Source of the DNA: an uncultured Prevotella sp.
Lineage (GTDB): Bacteria; Bacteroidota; Bacteroidia; Bacteroidales; Bacteroidaceae
Assembly: GCA_900770515.1 (NCBI GenBank)
Contig: CAAHDP010000140.1
Span: forward strand, 1-8,038
Reading direction: 5' to 3'
Length of the DNA stretch: 8,038 nucleotides
Part shown: in pieces, positions 5,975-8,038 of the stretch
Position numbering within the stretch: position 1 is the stretch's first letter
How the letters are laid out: the number at the start of each line of letters is the position of its first letter
Notes under the pieces: generated by a model
Database searches by the model: none
The model's input: the letters and a program-made list of their open reading frames with translations, nothing else
Told to the model about the DNA's origin: nothing
Program-made: the position numbers and the translations under genes

Positions 5975-7267
5975 ATGATCTATAATATCGTAATCTATTT
6001 CGTCCTTTGGGGCATAGCCATCGCCAGCTTGTTTAATGAAAAGGTGCGCAAGATGTGGCGTGGCGAGCGTGAGGCTTTCAAGATATTGAAGCAGAAGGTG
6101 GATCCCAATGCCAAGTACATCTGGTTTCATGCGGCTTCGCTCGGCGAGTTTGAGCAGGGACGACCATTGATGGAGCAAATCCGCAAGGATTATCCTCAGT
6201 ATAAGATTTTGCTCACCTTCTATTCTCCTTCGGGTTATGAGGTGCGCAAGAACTATGAGGGGGCTGATATCATCTGCTACATGCCTGTGGATACCCGCCT
6301 GAATGCCATCCGCTTCCTTCGTCTGGTTCGTCCGGTGATGGCTTTCTTCATCAAGTATGAATTCTGGTCTAACTTCCTTCATATCCTGAAGCATCGCAAT
6401 ATTCCTACTTATAGTGTGAGCAGTATCTTCCGCAAGGATCAGGTGTTCTTCAAGTGGTATGGCAGAAGCTATGCGAATGTTCTGAAATGCTTCACCCGTT
6501 TTTTCGTGCAGAGCGAGGAGAGCAAGCGATTGCTTGAAGGCATCGGTATCAAGGATGTGGATGTAGTAGGAGATACCCGTTTCGACCGTGTGCTCCAGAT
6601 TAAGCAGGCAGCTAAACATCTGCCTATCTGCGAGGCTTTCAGAAGTGGGGTGGCGACGCCGGAAGGAAATGCTTCGGCTTCTTCTGATTCTTCTTCGGAG
6701 AATGCTGTTCGTCCTGACTATAAGGTATTCGTTGCTGGTAGTTCCTGGCCTCCTGATGAGGAAATCTTTATCCGCTTCTTCAATGAGCATAAGGACTGGC
6801 GACTGCTGATTGCACCTCATGTGATTGCTGAGGAGCATCTGAAACTGATTCTCTCCTTGCTGAGGGATAAGAAGGTGGTGCGCTATACGCAGACTACTCC
6901 TGAGGAGGCTGCCAAGGCTGATGTGCTGATTATCGATTGCTTCGGATTGCTGAGCAGCATGTATAATTATGGTGATGTGGCTTATATCGGCGGTGGTTTC
7001 GGTGTGGGTATTCATAATACCCTGGAGGCTGCTGTATGGAATATGCCGGTAATCTTTGGTCCGAACAATAAGAAATTCCAGGAAGCTCAGGGCTTGCTGA
7101 AGTCGGGTGGCGGTTTTGAAATCAATACCTATGAGGACTTCGATGGGCTGATGAGTTCCATGATGAACGATGAGGCTTTCCTAAAGCAGGCTGGCGATAA
7201 GGCTGGAGCTTTCGTGGCGAGTCTTTCGGGTGCCACCGGTAAGGTTCTGGCAAAGATTGAATTATAA
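5975..7267 (+). CDS. waaA: 3-deoxy-D-manno-octulosonic acid (Kdo) transferase
   Basis: Glycosyltransferase of 430 residues that moves Kdo from CMP-Kdo to the lipid A precursor at the cytoplasmic face of the inner membrane. Residues 3-20 form an N-terminal membrane anchor. The acceptor-side Rossmann domain has WFHAASLGEFEQGRPL (50-65); Glu58 lines up with the proposed catalytic base of the family's xGE motif. KYEFW (127-131) and VVGDTRFDR (197-205) are further family signatures. The donor-side domain begins at VFVAGSSWPPDEE (251-263) and includes GGGFGVGIHNTLEAA (339-353), the nucleotide-sugar end of GT-B enzymes. Residues 219-247 form a Ser/Ala-rich, disordered-looking linker longer than I expect. 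The ATG at 5975 is chosen because it leads directly into the anchor helix. No -7 element is clear upstream, so co-transcription with gltX is likely. A strong terminator follows. Whether it adds one or more Kdo residues cannot be read from the sequence. Confidence 0.95.
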   Translation: MIYNIVIYFVLWGIAIASLFNEKVRKMWRGEREAFKILKQKVDPNAKYIWFHAASLGEFEQGRPLMEQIRKDYPQYKILLTFYSPSGYEVRKNYEGADIICYMPVDTRLNAIRFLRLVRPVMAFFIKYEFWSNFLHILKHRNIPTYSVSSIFRKDQVFFKWYGRSYANVLKCFTRFFVQSEESKRLLEGIGIKDVDVVGDTRFDRVLQIKQAAKHLPICEAFRSGVATPEGNASASSDSSSENAVRPDYKVFVAGSSWPPDEEIFIRFFNEHKDWRLLIAPHVIAEEHLKLILSLLRDKKVVRYTQTTPEEAAKADVLIIDCFGLLSSMYNYGDVAYIGGGFGVGIHNTLEAAVWNMPVIFGPNNKKFQEAQGLLKSGGGFEINTYEDFDGLMSSMMNDEAFLKQAGDKAGAFVASLSGATGKVLAKIEL

Positions 7268-7317
7268 TATATAAAAGGATTACATTATATAATATATAGT
7301 ATCTTATATATAAAAAT

Positions 7318-7357
7318 AAAAGGTCTCATGGTTTTCAAAATCCATGAGACCTTTTTT
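7318..7357. terminator. Bidirectional intrinsic terminator between waaA and the nitroreductase gene
   Basis: AAAAGGTCTCATGG (7318-7331) and CCATGAGACCTTTT (7342-7355) form a perfect 14-bp stem with a 10-base loop. Six T (7352-7357) follow on the + strand, and the A-rich run before the stem (7311-7321) gives the U-tract on the - strand. It sits between convergent genes, 51 bases after waaA and 55 bases after the end of the nitroreductase gene. Confidence 0.92.
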
Positions 7358-7411
7358 GATGTTTGGCATAGAATTCCATTTGTTTCATTCCATGCTTGTA
7401 TTATACTTTTC

Positions 7412-7936
7412 CTATTTGATGATGCGGTAGTAATCCTCCTTGCGAGGCTTCACGGTGTGAGGATGAGCTGAAGCATAACCCAATGCCAGGGCACCTACAC
7501 CCATCAGACCTTCCGGGAGATTCCAATCTTTCATCAGCTTCTTGCCTTCTTCTGAAGCGAACATGCCGTCTTCACGGTTGATCCAGCAGGAAGAAAGACC
7601 GATAGAGTGGGCGGCAAGCATCATGTTGCCCAAGATGAGGCTGCCATCCTTTACTCCGTTCACATTGCTTTCAGGAGCCAGGACGATGACGATGGTTGGT
7701 GCTCCATAGTAAGGATCGCTCTCTACACCCATAATGTTTGCGTTCATCTTGCGGAGCTGTGCGCAAACCTCAGGGTTCTGAACGGCAATGATGAAAGGCT
7801 CCTGGGTACCATGACCTGTTGCTGCCCATGTGCCGGCCTCCAATACAGTCTTCAATTCTTCGTCGGTAATCTGGTCAGCCTTGAAGCGACGAATGCTTCT
7901 TCTCTCCTTGATGGCTTTTAAAACTTCATTTTCCAT
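7412..7936 (-). CDS. Nitroreductase-family FMN oxidoreductase
   Basis: Small soluble flavoprotein of 174 residues, at the short end for this family, whose members are usually FMN-bound dimers using NAD(P)H to reduce nitro compounds, quinones or flavins. The N-terminal ERRSIRRF (11-18) is the FMN-phosphate-binding signature. TWAATGHGTQEPF (36-48) corresponds to the segment around the flavin seen as PSxxNxQPW in relatives. SLILGNMMLAAHSIGLSSCWI (starting at 99) is the conserved central helix and strand, followed by GALALGYAS (148-156) and the basic tail KPRKEDYY (163-170). There is no iron-sulfur cluster motif, and the physiological substrate is unknown. The ATG at 7936 gives the expected distance to ERRSIR and follows an A-rich leader. 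It converges on waaA. No clear promoter was found upstream, so it may be read through from the gene entering at the right edge. Confidence 0.93.
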   Translation of the reverse strand: MENEVLKAIKERRSIRRFKADQITDEELKTVLEAGTWAATGHGTQEPFIIAVQNPEVCAQLRKMNANIMGVESDPYYGAPTIVIVLAPESNVNGVKDGSLILGNMMLAAHSIGLSSCWINREDGMFASEEGKKLMKDWNLPEGLMGVGALALGYASAHPHTVKPRKEDYYRIIK

Positions 7937-7989
7937 ATTATCTTGTTTTAAACATTGTATTTAGAATTCTTTTCTCTTTATTCGCTCTT

Positions 7990-8037
7990 TTATGCAGGGC
8001 ATCCGCTCAAATCCTCTTCATCCATATACTGGCTGAG
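7990..8037 (-). CDS. Possible C-terminal end of an upstream gene
   Basis: On the - strand one frame is open from the window edge for 15 codons and stops at TAA (7992-7990), with a tail reading LSQYMDEEDLSGCPA. Another - strand frame stays open for only nine codons and the third stops at the seventh. The acidic, compact tail is plausible for a protein end. The stop is 53 bases upstream of the nitroreductase ATG, which would fit an operon. The stretch is too short to identify, and it could simply be non-coding. Confidence 0.4.
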   Translation of the reverse strand, partial: LSQYMDEEDLSGCPA

Positions 8038-8038
8038 A

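Noticed and set aside
5936..7015. A 359-codon open frame on the - strand opposite waaA
   Set aside because: It is antisense to waaA, with His/Ile/Arg-rich composition and no domain signature or promoter. It is a codon-bias shadow.
7268..7317. AT-rich palindromes TTATATAA (7285-7292) and TTATATATAA (7304-7313) after waaA
   Set aside because: Short A/T palindromes are expected by chance in such AT-rich sequence, and they lie just before a clear terminator. There is no evidence for a separate site.
1..8038. Mobile elements, CRISPR arrays, tRNA or rRNA genes, or a defence-like cassette
   Set aside because: No transposase or integrase-like protein, spaced direct repeats, tRNA-like folds or unusual gene clusters were seen. 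The complete genes all fit core housekeeping or envelope functions.

Overview
The window looks like ordinary core chromosome of a Bacteroidota bacterium, most likely the Prevotella/Segatella group. That placement rests on the protein sequences as I recognise them, on two exact matches to the Bacteroidota -7 promoter element TAnnTTTGC upstream of genes, and on A/T-rich leaders without a clear Shine-Dalgarno sequence before all five complete genes. No database search was possible, so the genus is an inference.

Layout from left to right: the last 42 codons of an unrecognised + strand gene (1-129); a bidirectional terminator (157-200); on the - strand an OmpP1/FadL-type outer-membrane transporter (276-1829) with its own promoter just upstream; two hairpins in tandem (1921-1976 and 1984-2020) that end the next - strand gene; a PgpH-type membrane HD phosphodiesterase (2004-4139, probably degrading c-di-AMP); a 212-base divergent promoter region (4140-4351); on the + strand glutamyl-tRNA synthetase gltX (4352-5869), a directional-looking hairpin (5887-5934) and the Kdo transferase waaA (5975-7267); a bidirectional terminator (7318-7357); on the - strand a small nitroreductase-family flavoprotein (7412-7936); and at the right edge a possible C-terminal scrap of another - strand gene (7990-8037).

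The genes do not form one dedicated pathway. They cover translation (gltX), outer-membrane lipid A/Kdo assembly (waaA), outer-membrane uptake of hydrophobic compounds (OmpP1/FadL), second-messenger turnover (PgpH) and flavin redox chemistry (nitroreductase). gltX and waaA are co-oriented and may be co-transcribed with partial attenuation between them. pgpH and gltX diverge from a shared AT-rich spacer.

I saw no mobile element, CRISPR array, tRNA, rRNA or defence-like cassette, and no gene-free stretch longer than 300 bases. I did not find a convincing undescribed system. The points most worth a second look are the tandem terminators after pgpH (one a 22-bp perfect inverted repeat, one built around the stop codon), the gltX-waaA hairpin, the Ser-rich insert in WaaA, and a c-di-AMP-type phosphodiesterase in an outer-membraned anaerobe.
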